Shown: positions 26,101-33,928 of the stretch, piece after piece
Layout of the letters: each line of letters starts with the position of its first letter
Numbering within the stretch: position 1 is the first letter of the stretch
Source of the DNA: Prevotellaceae bacterium
Lineage (GTDB): Bacteria > Bacteroidota > Bacteroidia > Bacteroidales > Paludibacteraceae
Assembly: GCA_031271815.1 (NCBI GenBank)
Contig: JAISVA010000002.1
Span: 1 to 59,178 of the forward strand
Direction: 5' to 3'
Length of the DNA: 59,178 nt
Notes under the pieces: model-generated
What the model was told of the DNA's origin: nothing
The model's input: the letters and a program-made list of their open reading frames with translations, nothing else
The model's database searches: none
Program-made: the position numbers and the translations under genes

Positions 26101-27422
26101 TTTACGGTTACCGTTACGGTGGCGCTGCCGGTTAGCTGCGGGTTGTTACGGTCGGTTACGGTTACCCTGTAAGTAGTGGTCTGAACAGGGTTGACGGTTA
26201 CGAGCGCGCTGTTTTCGGAAGCTCCTTCCCAGACGTAGTCGTAGTTGCCGCTGCCGCCCGATACATGGGCCCTTAATCTTGTTGATTCGCCGGCGCAGAC
26301 AGACTGGCTGCCTTCGATGTTCAGGTTGACGGTCAGGGAGCCGCTGCACTGTTCTGCCGGTCTGGTGGTTACCGTTACGGAGGCATTGCCTGTAAGCTGC
26401 GGATTGTTGTTGTCGGTTACGGTTACTCTGTAAGTGGTGGTCAGATTCGGGCTGACGGTTACGGTGGCGCTGTTTCCGGAAATTCCTTCCCAGGTATAAT
26501 TATAGTTTCCGCTTCCGCCTGAGGCTGAGGCTGAGGCTGTTAATTGCGTCGATTCGCCGGCGCAGACGGATAAAGTGCCGCTTACCTCTACTGTCAGGGT
26601 ATCCGGATTGATATCGGGAGGCGTCATGCTGCATTCGGTGCAGCCGCTCTGAAGGTAGGCGCCGCCCGACTTGCCGTTGCCGTTGGAATCGACTGTGAAC
26701 AGGTGATCAAATCCGCCTTGTGCACAAATATAGACAAGGTCTGTGTTTGGTGTAATCAGTCCCTGATTGCGTACATAGTTGTCGCCTTTGACCTGGTTGA
26801 CCGAATGGAGGCAGCCGCCGCAACCGTTTATTCCGCCGTCAATAGTCGAGGTACCCATTATTTTCATAATGGAACCGGTAGAGAGGATTACATTGGAGCT
26901 ACCATTCAGGTAGAAGTTTCCGGACACATTTATCCGGTTCATATTGGTCAGGCCGGCATCCATCTGAAGCGTACTGTTGATATTCAACATACCGGTGTTC
27001 AAAATGAAGCCGCTGCCGTTGACGGTTACTTTATTATCGTCTGTTGGGGTAATATTTAACGTTCCGCGGTTGTAAATCCGGATATTGATTTTGGAGATAT
27101 TCAGGTTGACCGTTGCGCCGGAGTTGATGTAGAGGACGGATTCACCGTTGTAGTTTCCGTTTAGCGCGTAATCCAGGTTGTAAATACCACTGCCGCAAAT
27201 AATTAACGTTCCTCCTTCCAGGTTCACGGTGTAAGTTCCGGAACTGGTAAGGCAGACGGTGGCGCCTGAATTGATTTTTTCGCCGGTGAACGGGCTGCAA
27301 TTTTCACAGCTCCTGTCGCCCGGATCGGTAGCGCAAGCGGACGATTGACCAAATCCTTCAGAAATACCTGATAACCAAAATAATATAGGCAATAATAAAA
27401 TAATACGCAAATAACGTTTCAT
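20157..27422 (-). CDS. Giant modular surface protein with Ig/PKD and PA14 domains
   Basis: 2421 aa. Signal peptide (MKRYLRIILLLPILFWLSGISEGFG), then four cysteine-framed repeat-rich modules starting near residues 29, 460, 1036 and 1497 (CATDPGDRSCENC in the first two, CVSNPGERLCDNC, CSGC), each with ICGSGTYNL-like beta-solenoid strands. Between them are many Ig-like/PKD-type domains of the kind CAGEST-L-A...W-G...TTYRVTVTD. A PA14-like domain lies near residues 1935-2075 (LLATYYYTGETGETC ... YTFYRETNAPGQLYI) and a last PKD domain near 2360 (YTWNFGDGTEP). The protein ends CQCEPCRNS with no T9SS sorting domain that I can see. Modules 1 and 2 are close copies. Likely an adhesin or surface-coat protein. 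It begins the minus-strand series. Confidence 0.8.
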   Translation of the reverse strand: MKRYLRIILLLPILFWLSGISEGFGQSSACATDPGDRSCENCSPFTGEKINSGATVCLTSSGTYTVNLEGGTLIICGSGIYNLDYALNGNYNGESVLYINSGATVNLNISKINIRIYNRGTLNITPTDDNKVTVNGSGFILNTGMLNINSTLQMDAGLTNMNRINVSGNFYLNGSSNVILSTGSIMKIMGTSTIDGGINGCGGCLHSVNQVKGDNYVRNQGLITPNTDLVYICAQGGFDHLFTVDSNGNGKSGGAYLQSGCTECSMTPPDINPDTLTVEVSGTLSVCAGESTQLTASASASGGSGNYNYTWEGISGNSATVTVSPNLTTTYRVTVTDNNNPQLTGNASVTVTTRPAEQCSGSLTVNLNIEGSQSVCAGESTRLRAHVSGGSGNYDYVWEGASENSALVTVNPVQTTTYRVTVTDRNNPQLTGSATVTVTVKPAAECLPPEPPKPPIPGTCATDPGDRSCENCSPFTDYNVNTGTTVCLTAPGTYSMNLGGGTLIVCGSGTYNLDYTLNGTYNGESTLYINSGATVNLNVAQINIKIYNRGTLNITPATDSKLTVNGSGFILNAGIFNVNSTLQLDARVTNMNRINVSGDLYLNGSSHVVLSTGSIMKINGTSTIDGGIYGCGGCLHSIGMVTGGNYVTNNRIITPTNELVYICAQRGFNGQFTVDAEGSGRSGGAYLQSECSDCGMMTPTDTLSVTLEIEGRQPACPGEQVKLTAGVSGGSGDYDYAWEGISGNSPTVTVNPVQTTSYRVTVTDRNNPQLKGSAVVTVQVQTEGCPGPIIIEGNPEICKDSTVTLTARMEGENNYIWEWQLNGVTVSGGARLTATLSETTVYTVLVKDLSGRVLHEKEVTVTVSEDCIESIEIEIEGGREICEGETAILTASVAGNHTYRFEWKRNGVLISNTARLTTTEPGTYTVFVKDGDKILKHEDVTITLKENCVNPVEIEGGGEICLGSSVTLTARVTVGDGAYTYEWTTDGGKTFSGSTITDTPESTTIYTVTVKENNVPAGQATITIPVKNCDPVPPPCVSNPGERLCDNCTTLEAGNSGSLNAGDYCITAPGSYTVDMNGANLIICGDGTYSLTLAGNINRGTITVNSGATVAINRISPDITLINKGKVTINSQVTVGNGRLIWNAGELEIRGELEISGTVENAGTVNVSNTLKLNSNGKLVLGGPSAMNVQSVTTLDAQIYGCLGGCLHSVEKINSANVISNMGKLTPDDHSVLICSQGGFGDIFGSSGRSGGAELQSGCEHCESSIVPPNVIIEGEPVICAGGSTTLTARAEGDATYTYYWKELDRYGSAIRLSPSVTTTYTLVVSDGTHSSTTTVTVTVLKAEISGHYNGQTTLTASEGDSYSWSTGQTSRSITVQTPTPEQGTQYYWVKMTKDGVTCTDTVALLAITIEGDQSICPGETTVLTAGVAGSGNYTCQWSGAGIVSVSGSSATVAPTETTEYTVVVTDEQTGISQSATATVTVGGAACDGPGPDPDPVPCGEPDLPDTAYDCSGCQSPSLNWDGTQIALNNAGRYCLTSSASFPRVEINHPDAILVICGSGTFNFGELHLNQGTLVIGQGASVTFNSPGVNYPNSNLYNRGNLTLSGMYGNPFTLNGGKVVNKGNMTVNGDLNPSNNNGGSFTNYGRVDVSNTFGPFNAGNVYLEAGSVINTRNIGEVHSGAILCSGCIRYTGTIGNITRDNFTDSNISVCRATGSGDTSKWGTAEVETGCDWCRMTVIPPKDQSVCDTLFQKGSQTIDLNIQVSAGSGGPYSYSWSAASGAGQAALILPQGGLLDPIRLQIPVYAAFPLTNNYVEEVTLTVTDPADNTTRTVIMKYTIRACSPAEPPCCVPDSICGGKVLFSVVAPTCYNNGKISLMPNSIIGEPEPICSAIWTGPGVDGVSATVLDGISAGKYAVQIDCGDRQCEAEINVPASEDKDGGLLATYYYTGETGETCLVALEQKESAIDLEAGALPVSVPSGSISSIRWTGFLQPPCDGEYTFYRETNAPGQLYIGVTPVADNTPVTLTGGQRYPIVYELDYTPGAYIKIEWQAPNECFYSERETIPSCFLIPHNLNGVVPPSPNGTCPGPGPGPDPDPCLNRPAIELPAVVDICEAGQSVRLEAIAYGTFFWSPGNETASSISVSSPGFYKVKVTDWFGCTGEKEVQVRSLSGAGAGATLVSSDPCTGRAELKAFGGGTYRWYPSDYLSNPSGAVTTASPLASTSYSAVIQTEGGCTVTKELYVEVKTPFELKIEGDTTGCFNSPVTLTANGADSYFWSPMDGLLCLNSDCSSVEYILITDQKTFTVTGLMNGCTRQEYVTVRTNITGSVAIGIDAENQDSENCSVPFMATPGFGRYTWNFGDGTEPVITDDNTVDHKYNLSGTYEVCVTLENRDCPDDIKEACQVITVKPEECQCEPCRNS

Positions 27423-27801
27423 GCAATTATGTGTTTTAATCTAATAAAAGGTTAAATAAAACAGTGTTAAAAATGAAAAATTTCTTACTTTTATTTAACT
27501 TAAAAAGCTGGGCACGAAAATATAAAATATTTATTTAATATAAAATAAATTGCATGAAAATAATTTTTAATGTCTTAAAACGTGTTCAATTTACAGTAAA
27601 TTACACCTATTTAATACTTAATAATCAATAGATTAAACATTACTTTGTACGGATGTGCTTTTTATATTCTTATATACAATAAAAAAAGACTAAACTTGAC
27701 CCCTTAAAAACGGTGGAAAATGACCACCTAAAGTTACGCAATCAAAACCGTAAAAAGTTGTCCTCGGGATTCGGGGTCAAAAGCAGTAGATTTAGCCCAG
27801 G

Positions 27802-28000
27802 TTAAACTTTCATTTTTCTTTGCAAAATTGCCCGCACTACTGCTCGGTTTCGGCGGTTGTCCCATTTGCTTGCCACAAGATGGGCAATAAACCGGTCTTG
27901 GATCATTTGTTCTTTCAAGGTATTTTCGAGCGATGTTTTAAAAGCCTAGTACATACAAGCGCATTGCGCGCAGTTTGTCTAATGTCAGACTGTTGTTCAT
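27802..28000 (-). pseudogene. istB: istB fragment (IS21 helper ATPase)
   Basis: The ATG at 28000 starts MNNSLTLDKLRAMRLYVLGF, the typical start of IstB, then hits a stop; in the next frame AFKTSLENTLKEQ and DNRRNRAVVRAILQRKMK continue the family pattern before a stop at 27802. The Walker motifs and the rest of the roughly 250-aa protein are gone. Confidence 0.75.
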
Positions 28001-28042
28001 CTTTTTTTACTTTTTAAATTTAACAAATTGATTTTTATTGAT

Positions 28043-29205
28043 TTATTTATAATATTCTTTTCCTCTGATGTTTTCACGTCCGGGTATAGCTGCGGTTTCT
28101 TCCTGAGTTTGAGTAAATTCAGATTGTGTTTTCAAGATGTCTTGTATTTCAAGAAAACTATATCTGCCATAGCTGTGGGCAATGCGGCAGGCACCGACTT
28201 TTCGTGCCAAAGACAGGATGCCTGAACAGATTTTGTTCGATTTATCTACATAATGATTGACTTCTAATATCTTACGGATATAATTCTCTACATCTTCGTG
28301 GATTTCTGCTGCTTTCCGGAGAAAATTTTCGGGCAACCAGTCCATGATGGCTTTGTGTTTGGCAGACAAATGTTCTGGATTGACAGTGTGGCGGTATGGT
28401 GTCCGATTATGTGTGTGATGCGCTATGCGACTGTAGCCGTCAAAAATCTCTACATCGCTTGCTGTGTAACTTATTTTCAGTTTTTTACCGGTAAATATAC
28501 TTGAAACACTGTAAAATGCACATCTTCCCGCAGGCGGATATAACCGTCTTTGCCAACGGTTGCCATACTGTGCTTTTTGATTTGGTAACGGATTGGATTC
28601 AGCGGAGCAAGTACTTCTTTTTCTACATCTTCAAAGTAAGTTCGACGGGAGTACTTTCTGCCGGTTAAAGAGCCGTTGTTGTGCACCTCAAGCGCAGCAC
28701 CGATGGCGGCATTCAATGATTTTAAATCAGGACAGTGCAATGAATCTATACGGGTAAAAATATCTTTATTTTAGTAACAGCAGCTTTCAAGTTATCCATA
28801 ACCATACAACGAGGTGCTCCACTGTAATAAGATGGTCATTCTTTTCTTGCTCAACGTTTTGCAAATACCAGGCATTACTCCTTCCAAAATGTCCATTCGA
28901 GGATTGGGAACCGGACTTTCTGCCTTCACTCAGAACAAGGCGTAAAGCGCTGCATCACTCTTGTGCTGAAAAGTTTTATAACTCATATCCAGCGTGTTTC
29001 ACTTGTGGATATACTTTCTTACACTGATGCGAGAGGTGCGCGCTAATCCCGCAATCGGTTTGATGCCCGTCTGTTCTTCATAAAGAAGGATAATCGGTCG
29101 TAATCGATTCATTCCAATACATTTATTGGGCATAATCCGATGCTTGTGATATAACAAAAGCGAATAACATTTTGCCGTAAATCCTTGAATGAACAGCTTT
29201 TTCAC
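28043..29205 (-). pseudogene. istA: istA remnant (IS21 transposase)
   Basis: Three pieces in order: an N-terminal helix-turn-helix part (GMNRLRPIILLYEEQTGIKP ... SRISVRKYIHK, ending at 28999), a middle part with MVMDNLKAAVTK near 28780 and LNAAIGAALEVHNN...GRKYSRRTYFEDVEKEVLAPL (28477-28740), and a C-terminal part (ICSGILSLARKVGACRIAHS, 28043-28369). Stops and frameshifts separate them. The catalytic DDE core is incomplete. Confidence 0.8.
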
Positions 29206-29282
29206 TAACCCAAAACAAAGAGGTCAATTTGCTTTGTTTTCAGGTGGCCGTTTTTAACCGTTTTTGAGGGGGCAGGTTTAGT

Positions 29283-29396
29283 GTTTTTTCCAATCCTGAC
29301 AATATCGGAAAATCCGTCGCCGTTGATGTCGGTAAAGGCATCTTCTATTTCACTAAGTTTCATCTCACCGTTCGGCATCACCTGTTCTTTTCTCTA
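29283..29396 (-). pseudogene. FG-GAP/VCBS repeat fragment at the IS edge
   Basis: The minus-strand reading MKLSEIEDAFTDINGDGFSD followed by IVRIGKN holds the calcium-binding motif DINGDGFSDIV of FG-GAP/VCBS repeats. It is only some 35 codons long, lies between the stop of the beta-helix gene and the IS21 end, and has no continuation on the far side of the element. Probably what is left of a neighbouring large surface protein gene cut by the insertion and a deletion. Confidence 0.6.
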
Positions 29397-32300
29397 TTAT
29401 TCCTTTACAAATTTTTTCGTTATAATACCTTCGTCCGTTTCAATTTTCACAAAGTAAATTCCCTGTGATAATGCCGAAACATTGACTTGATTTCTAAAAT
29501 CGTTGAAGTAATAAATTGTTTTGCCCGATATATCCGATACTTCCATCCGGTTTATTCTTAACTTGCCGCTTTCAATTTTCAATTCGGTTTTTACAGGATT
29601 GGGATAGATTTTTATATCCGCACTTTCGGTTTTCATTATACCGACTGTGCTGCTCCACTTTGCCCAAAGTGTTGTGTCCTGTGTTACGAGGTCGGTTTCA
29701 AAATTCCATTCGTTTTCAAAAACTCCGTTGTCGGTAAACCAACCGTCGAAGCTATGGTTTGCTCTTTCGGGCGAATCAACAGTGTTGGCAAAGTTATTGT
29801 GTTCAATGGACTGTGAGCCAATATTTATCTCTTCGCCTGCAAAAGTTACCGTGTGGAACCGACATTCGTATGCTCCCAAGTCAATCGTTCCGAGAATACG
29901 TAAATTGCCGCCTAAATCAGTAGTAATATCCGATAAATCCGGTGTTTGGCCTGCATTGAAAAAACTATTATCACCTGCATTAATGCATGGACTTCCTGCT
30001 CGCAAACGAAAGTCGCTTTCAGCAGCATTCACAAAGAGCGGGTTTTCGCCGGGTAAAATAACTCCAGCAGCTGTTACTCCTTCTACCAAACTAAAGCTGT
30101 AAACAGGTGAACTTCCGTCATTAAATACATTATTTGCTCCTGTATTACCATAAATAATCGTGTTGCGAATTTCGAGGGGAACATAGTTGTTATATATTCC
30201 GCCGCCGTTTCTACCGCTGCCTGCCGAATTTCCGGCGACAGTTACATTAGTAAGCACAGGAATAGACGAAACAGAACTAACCCTGTCGTTATACATTCCG
30301 CCACCTTCTCTGGCAGCTGTATTTTTGCTGATGATTACATTGGTCAGAACCGGGGAAGATATATTGTTGTATATTCCGCCGCCATGCCATGTCTCTGCCG
30401 TGTTTTCACTAATAATTACATTGGTAAAGACAGGAGTAGAAGCGCCGGAATTACTAACTCCTCCACCATAAGCTTTTGCTCTGTTTTTACTGATATTTAC
30501 ATGATTAAGTATCGGGGAAGAATAATTATTATATATTCCGCCGCCATCTTCTGCCCAATTTCCAGTGATAGTTACATCCGTAAGTGTGGGTGAAGAATAA
30601 TAATTATATATCCCGCCGCCTTCTAAATTTGTTGTTTTATTTCCGCTGATATTCACATGCTCAAAAACAGGAGAACTTCTATGAACATATACTCCACCGC
30701 CGCCAAATACTGACACATTCCCATTGATGTTCAGGTTGGTAAATAAAGGAGAAGATTCGCTTATATAAATTCCGCCGCCGGAATCCGTGCTATAATCGGC
30801 ATTTCCGCCGGTAATGGTAAAGCCGTCTAAGCAGGCTACGCCCGCATTGCCTGAAGAAATAATTACGTGTCGGGCATTTTCGGTCATACTGGTAAAGTTA
30901 GCGCCATCGTCGCCGTTGAAGTCGCCGCTCAGTATCGAAGTATAATTATAACTGCCGGAAGCAGGTAATTGTCGTTCTTCGAGCGAAGTTTCCGAGCCTG
31001 CAAAGCTTCCATAAATTTTTACGTTTTTTACCAATGTAAAGGTACGGTCACGATCGGTAAGGTCTTCGCGGGGTTTATATTCAGGGTTATAAGTACCGGC
31101 AGCTACCCAAATCTCCTTGATTCCGGTGTAGGTTTGGGCGCCCTGAAGGGCGGTAGCCAAACCTTGAATGGCATTTTCCCAGCTGCTGCCGGTTTTGTTG
31201 CCCGCACCTGTTGTGCTTACATATATTATTCCGTTGGCATCAGGCATAACCGGTTTTGATGCGATAAAATTCTTATTTGCAAGATTTTCTGTAACATTAC
31301 TGCACACAATATTTTCAGGCGTAAATGTAAAATCGTCCAAACTTGGCGTGAGTGTTACCGTAGAATTATCTTTTACTGCTATATTGAATTTGCCGGTTCT
31401 GTCGGTAATAGCCTCGCCGTTTTCATAACTGATGGTTACTCCTGCAAGCGGTTTGCCGTTTGCGGTAACCTGCCCGCTTATTTGGCGGCTGATGACAGGA
31501 ACAGTATTGCCATATTCGTAAGCGCCCAAATCTATTGAATTTCCAATAAAACGGGGATTATCATCCAAATCGGAAGTGACAGCCGATAAGTCGGGCATTT
31601 CTCCTGTTGCGAACAACGAATTATTACCGGCATCAATGCACGGGCTTCCCTCAAGCAAGCGCAAATCGTCGATAGCAACGCCGGCGAAGAGCGGATTTCG
31701 ACCATCCAAAATAAACCCTGTTGTTGCTCCTTCTACTAAACTGTTGCTATAGACAGGCGCTTCGCTATCTCTTCTGAATGTATTCGACAATCCATTGCCC
31801 CAAATAATGCTGTTGCGGATTTGAGGAGCGGAACTATAAAAATCATACATTCCGCCACCATATTCTTTTGCCGTATTTCCACCAATGCTCACATTGGTCA
31901 GAATAGCAGAAGAGTACGTATTATATATTCCCCCGCCACTGTTTGCCGTATTCCCGCTAATGCTTACATTGGTCAGAACCGGAGAAGAATCACTGTTATA
32001 AATTCCCCCGCCGCCAGTTGCCGTATTTCCGCAAACACTTACATTAGTAAGAACCGGAATAGAACGTCCATTAGCCATCCCGGCGCCATTGTTCGCTTTA
32101 TTTTTACTGATACTTACATTCGTAAAAACAGCAGAAGAATATGTATTATATATTCCCCCGCCCAGAAATTGGGACATGTTTCCACTAACATTCAAATTGG
32201 TAAAAACGGGAGAAGACTCGATGTTATATATTCCCCCTCCATTGGTTACAGAAATGTTTTTTAAATCATTTACGGTGATGTTACTGCCTGATCCGTTTGC

Positions 32301-32807
32301 ATTTCCTCCTGAAATGGTAAATCCGTCCAAACAGGCTGTACCTGCATCGCCTGCCGAAATTACTACGTGGTAGGCATTTTCGGTCATATTGGCAAAGTTA
32401 ACATCATCGTTGCCACTAAAGTCGCCGCTCAGTATCGAAGTATAATTATAACTGCCGGGAACAGGTAATCGGCGTTCTTCCGGTGAAGCTTCCGAGCCGG
32501 CAAAACTGCCATATATTTTTACATCTTTTTTTAATACGAAAGCATTATTACGGTTGTTGGGCGTAATGGCAGCAAGTGCATCAGCCCTGCGGTTGGGTTT
32601 GTAAGTACCTGCGGAAACCCAGATTTCATCGTTTGCCGCAGAGACATTAATTACCGCCTGCAAGTCGGAGCACGCTGTTTTCCAAGAGGTTGCATAGGCA
32701 GCATTTTCCGCGGTTGTCGTACCATTCGTTGCTACATAGCGAATAGTTGCTTGCAGATTTATTATAAAAAAGCAAGCACTGATGAGGAGTAATGTTTTTT
32801 TGTTCAT
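29397..32807 (-). CDS. Beta-helix T9SS-secreted adhesin-like protein
   Basis: 1136 aa. Signal peptide (MNKKTLLLISACFFIINLQA). Two parallel beta-helix halves (residues about 20-430 and 515-960) are built from repeats of the type GGGIYN..SSPVLTNVSISGN, as in polymorphic outer-membrane proteins and pectate-lyase-like folds. Between them is a carboxypeptidase-regulatory-like fold (GQVTANGKPLAGVTISYENG). Next comes an InlB-type repeat (FDGWFTDNG...TLWAKW), and the C-terminus is a type A T9SS sorting domain (IKIYPNPVKTELKIESGKL ... LSQGIYFVKIETDEG ... KKFVKE). The protein should cross the outer membrane by T9SS and be anchored or released at the surface. It is probably monocistronic. Confidence 0.9.
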   Translation of the reverse strand: MNKKTLLLISACFFIINLQATIRYVATNGTTTAENAAYATSWKTACSDLQAVINVSAANDEIWVSAGTYKPNRRADALAAITPNNRNNAFVLKKDVKIYGSFAGSEASPEERRLPVPGSYNYTSILSGDFSGNDDVNFANMTENAYHVVISAGDAGTACLDGFTISGGNANGSGSNITVNDLKNISVTNGGGIYNIESSPVFTNLNVSGNMSQFLGGGIYNTYSSAVFTNVSISKNKANNGAGMANGRSIPVLTNVSVCGNTATGGGGIYNSDSSPVLTNVSISGNTANSGGGIYNTYSSAILTNVSIGGNTAKEYGGGMYDFYSSAPQIRNSIIWGNGLSNTFRRDSEAPVYSNSLVEGATTGFILDGRNPLFAGVAIDDLRLLEGSPCIDAGNNSLFATGEMPDLSAVTSDLDDNPRFIGNSIDLGAYEYGNTVPVISRQISGQVTANGKPLAGVTISYENGEAITDRTGKFNIAVKDNSTVTLTPSLDDFTFTPENIVCSNVTENLANKNFIASKPVMPDANGIIYVSTTGAGNKTGSSWENAIQGLATALQGAQTYTGIKEIWVAAGTYNPEYKPREDLTDRDRTFTLVKNVKIYGSFAGSETSLEERQLPASGSYNYTSILSGDFNGDDGANFTSMTENARHVIISSGNAGVACLDGFTITGGNADYSTDSGGGIYISESSPLFTNLNINGNVSVFGGGGVYVHRSSPVFEHVNISGNKTTNLEGGGIYNYYSSPTLTDVTITGNWAEDGGGIYNNYSSPILNHVNISKNRAKAYGGGVSNSGASTPVFTNVIISENTAETWHGGGIYNNISSPVLTNVIISKNTAAREGGGMYNDRVSSVSSIPVLTNVTVAGNSAGSGRNGGGIYNNYVPLEIRNTIIYGNTGANNVFNDGSSPVYSFSLVEGVTAAGVILPGENPLFVNAAESDFRLRAGSPCINAGDNSFFNAGQTPDLSDITTDLGGNLRILGTIDLGAYECRFHTVTFAGEEINIGSQSIEHNNFANTVDSPERANHSFDGWFTDNGVFENEWNFETDLVTQDTTLWAKWSSTVGIMKTESADIKIYPNPVKTELKIESGKLRINRMEVSDISGKTIYYFNDFRNQVNVSALSQGIYFVKIETDEGIITKKFVKE

Positions 32808-32860
32808 TTTTGATTATATTATATTTTTCTGTTCATTTTCTTTTCAGTGTCTTATAATAG

Positions 32861-32915
32861 CTTCCAACTATACCGCTGTTTAACGGACGAAAGCATTTTT
32901 ACCGGTAGTTGGAAG
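32861..32915. promoter_or_regulatory. Hairpin in the leader of the beta-helix gene
   Basis: CTTCCAACTATACCG (32861-32875) pairs with CGGTAGTTGGAAG (32903-32915), leaving a 2-nt bulge. About 55 bp upstream of the ATG on the minus strand. The rest of the gap to 33493 is AT-rich with no gene that I can support. Confidence 0.4.
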
Positions 32916-33493
32916 GGGCTTTTTACAAACTTTATTAACGGGGTAACTTTGTGTTACCTCCGCCGGCAAATGCTATTCAATTAACCGATTGAAAAAATAT
33001 TACAAATTTATCCGGTAAAAACATGTATGTCAATAGTCCATCTTGACTATTTTTTTCATTATTTTTGTTTTCATCATGAATTTCCGTAATAAAGTTTGTA
33101 ATAAAGTTTTTATGTGTCAATTTATCTGTCCTATTTACGGGTATCCTGTTTCCGGGAAATATAATCCGTTGAATGTTTTCTAATCAACTACCTTTCAATT
33201 GAAAAACCGCCGGCTTTGTATATAATCAAGTTGAGTATTTGCCCGTTCGTTTTGACGTGAATAATACCTGAAATAACAAACCAATAAATAATATTGGTTG
33301 GATTTACATAATTTAATATAAATATACCATACAAATATTATTCTGAATGCAAATATATGCAATCAAAATTGCATTAACAAGCAATTTTGCAATTATTTTT
33401 GAATCTTAGAACTATTTTTAAGGATAAGTATTTAATTTTTATGTTTATCCAGCAATACTACTCCTTAATGAATTTTATAAACATAAAGGTGAA

Positions 33494-33656
33494 GAGGCTG
33501 TCTCAAAAGTCTTTTTGAACGCAGATGACACAGATAACTCGGATAAACACGGATTTTTATATTATTGATAATTAGCCATATATAAAATTCCTATTCGTTT
33601 GTTATCTGTGAAGACCTGTGTTATCTGCGTCATCCGCGTTCTTTTGAGACAGCCCC
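33494..33656. repeat. Inverted-repeat element CTGTCTCAAAAG / GCAGATGACACAGATAA, copy A
   Basis: Arms GGCTGTCTCAAAAG...GAACGCAGATGACACAGATAACTC and, at the other end, the complements ...GTTATCTGCGTCATCCGCGTTC and CTTTTGAGACAGCC. About 160 bp in all, with an AT-rich centre. Copies at 36715-36880 and 46787-46925. Non-coding. Confidence 0.75.
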
Positions 33657-33731
33657 TTTTTTGTTTTCTTTGTGTGCTTCGTACCTTTGTGTTTACTTTT
33701 TCTCATCAGAGGGAGGTAATATTACTGACAA

Positions 33732-33768
33732 AATAACCGCCAATCGCTACGCTTCATTGGCGGTTATT
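33732..33768. terminator. Strong hairpin, probable lptD terminator
   Basis: AATAACCGCCAAT (33732-33744) and ATTGGCGGTTATT (33756-33768) form a perfect 13-bp stem with an 11-nt loop. It lies 160 bp after the lptD stop in the direction of transcription and is followed on the minus strand by ATTTTG. Confidence 0.5.
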
Positions 33769-33928
33769 GATATTCAATCCTGCGGATTGGAAGTATGCAG
33801 GGCTTTAGTGGTAAGACTGGGGATAATCATAAAAAGTTTATCAAATAAATGTAATAATTGATCTTGAAGATAATGTTTCGGTATCCGCCAATTAGATTCT
33901 ATTTTTAGATGTATGCGATGTCAAAACA

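Larger units (their letters stand above)
27689..29282. mobile_element. Decayed IS21-family insertion sequence
   Basis: The two ends are imperfect inverted repeats of about 40 bp: ACTAAACTTGACCCCTTAAA on the left and, read inward on the minus strand, ACTAAACCTGCCCCCTCAAA on the right. Inside are remains of istA and istB in the normal order on the minus strand. At about 1.6 kb it is shorter than a complete IS21-family element, so internal deletions are likely besides the frameshifts. Confidence 0.8.

Noticed and set aside
27820-28017. 65-codon plus-strand frame in the IS element
   Set aside because: Antisense to the istB remnant.
33661-33861. 66-codon plus-strand frame
   Set aside because: Crosses the 33732-33768 hairpin and has no protein-like features.
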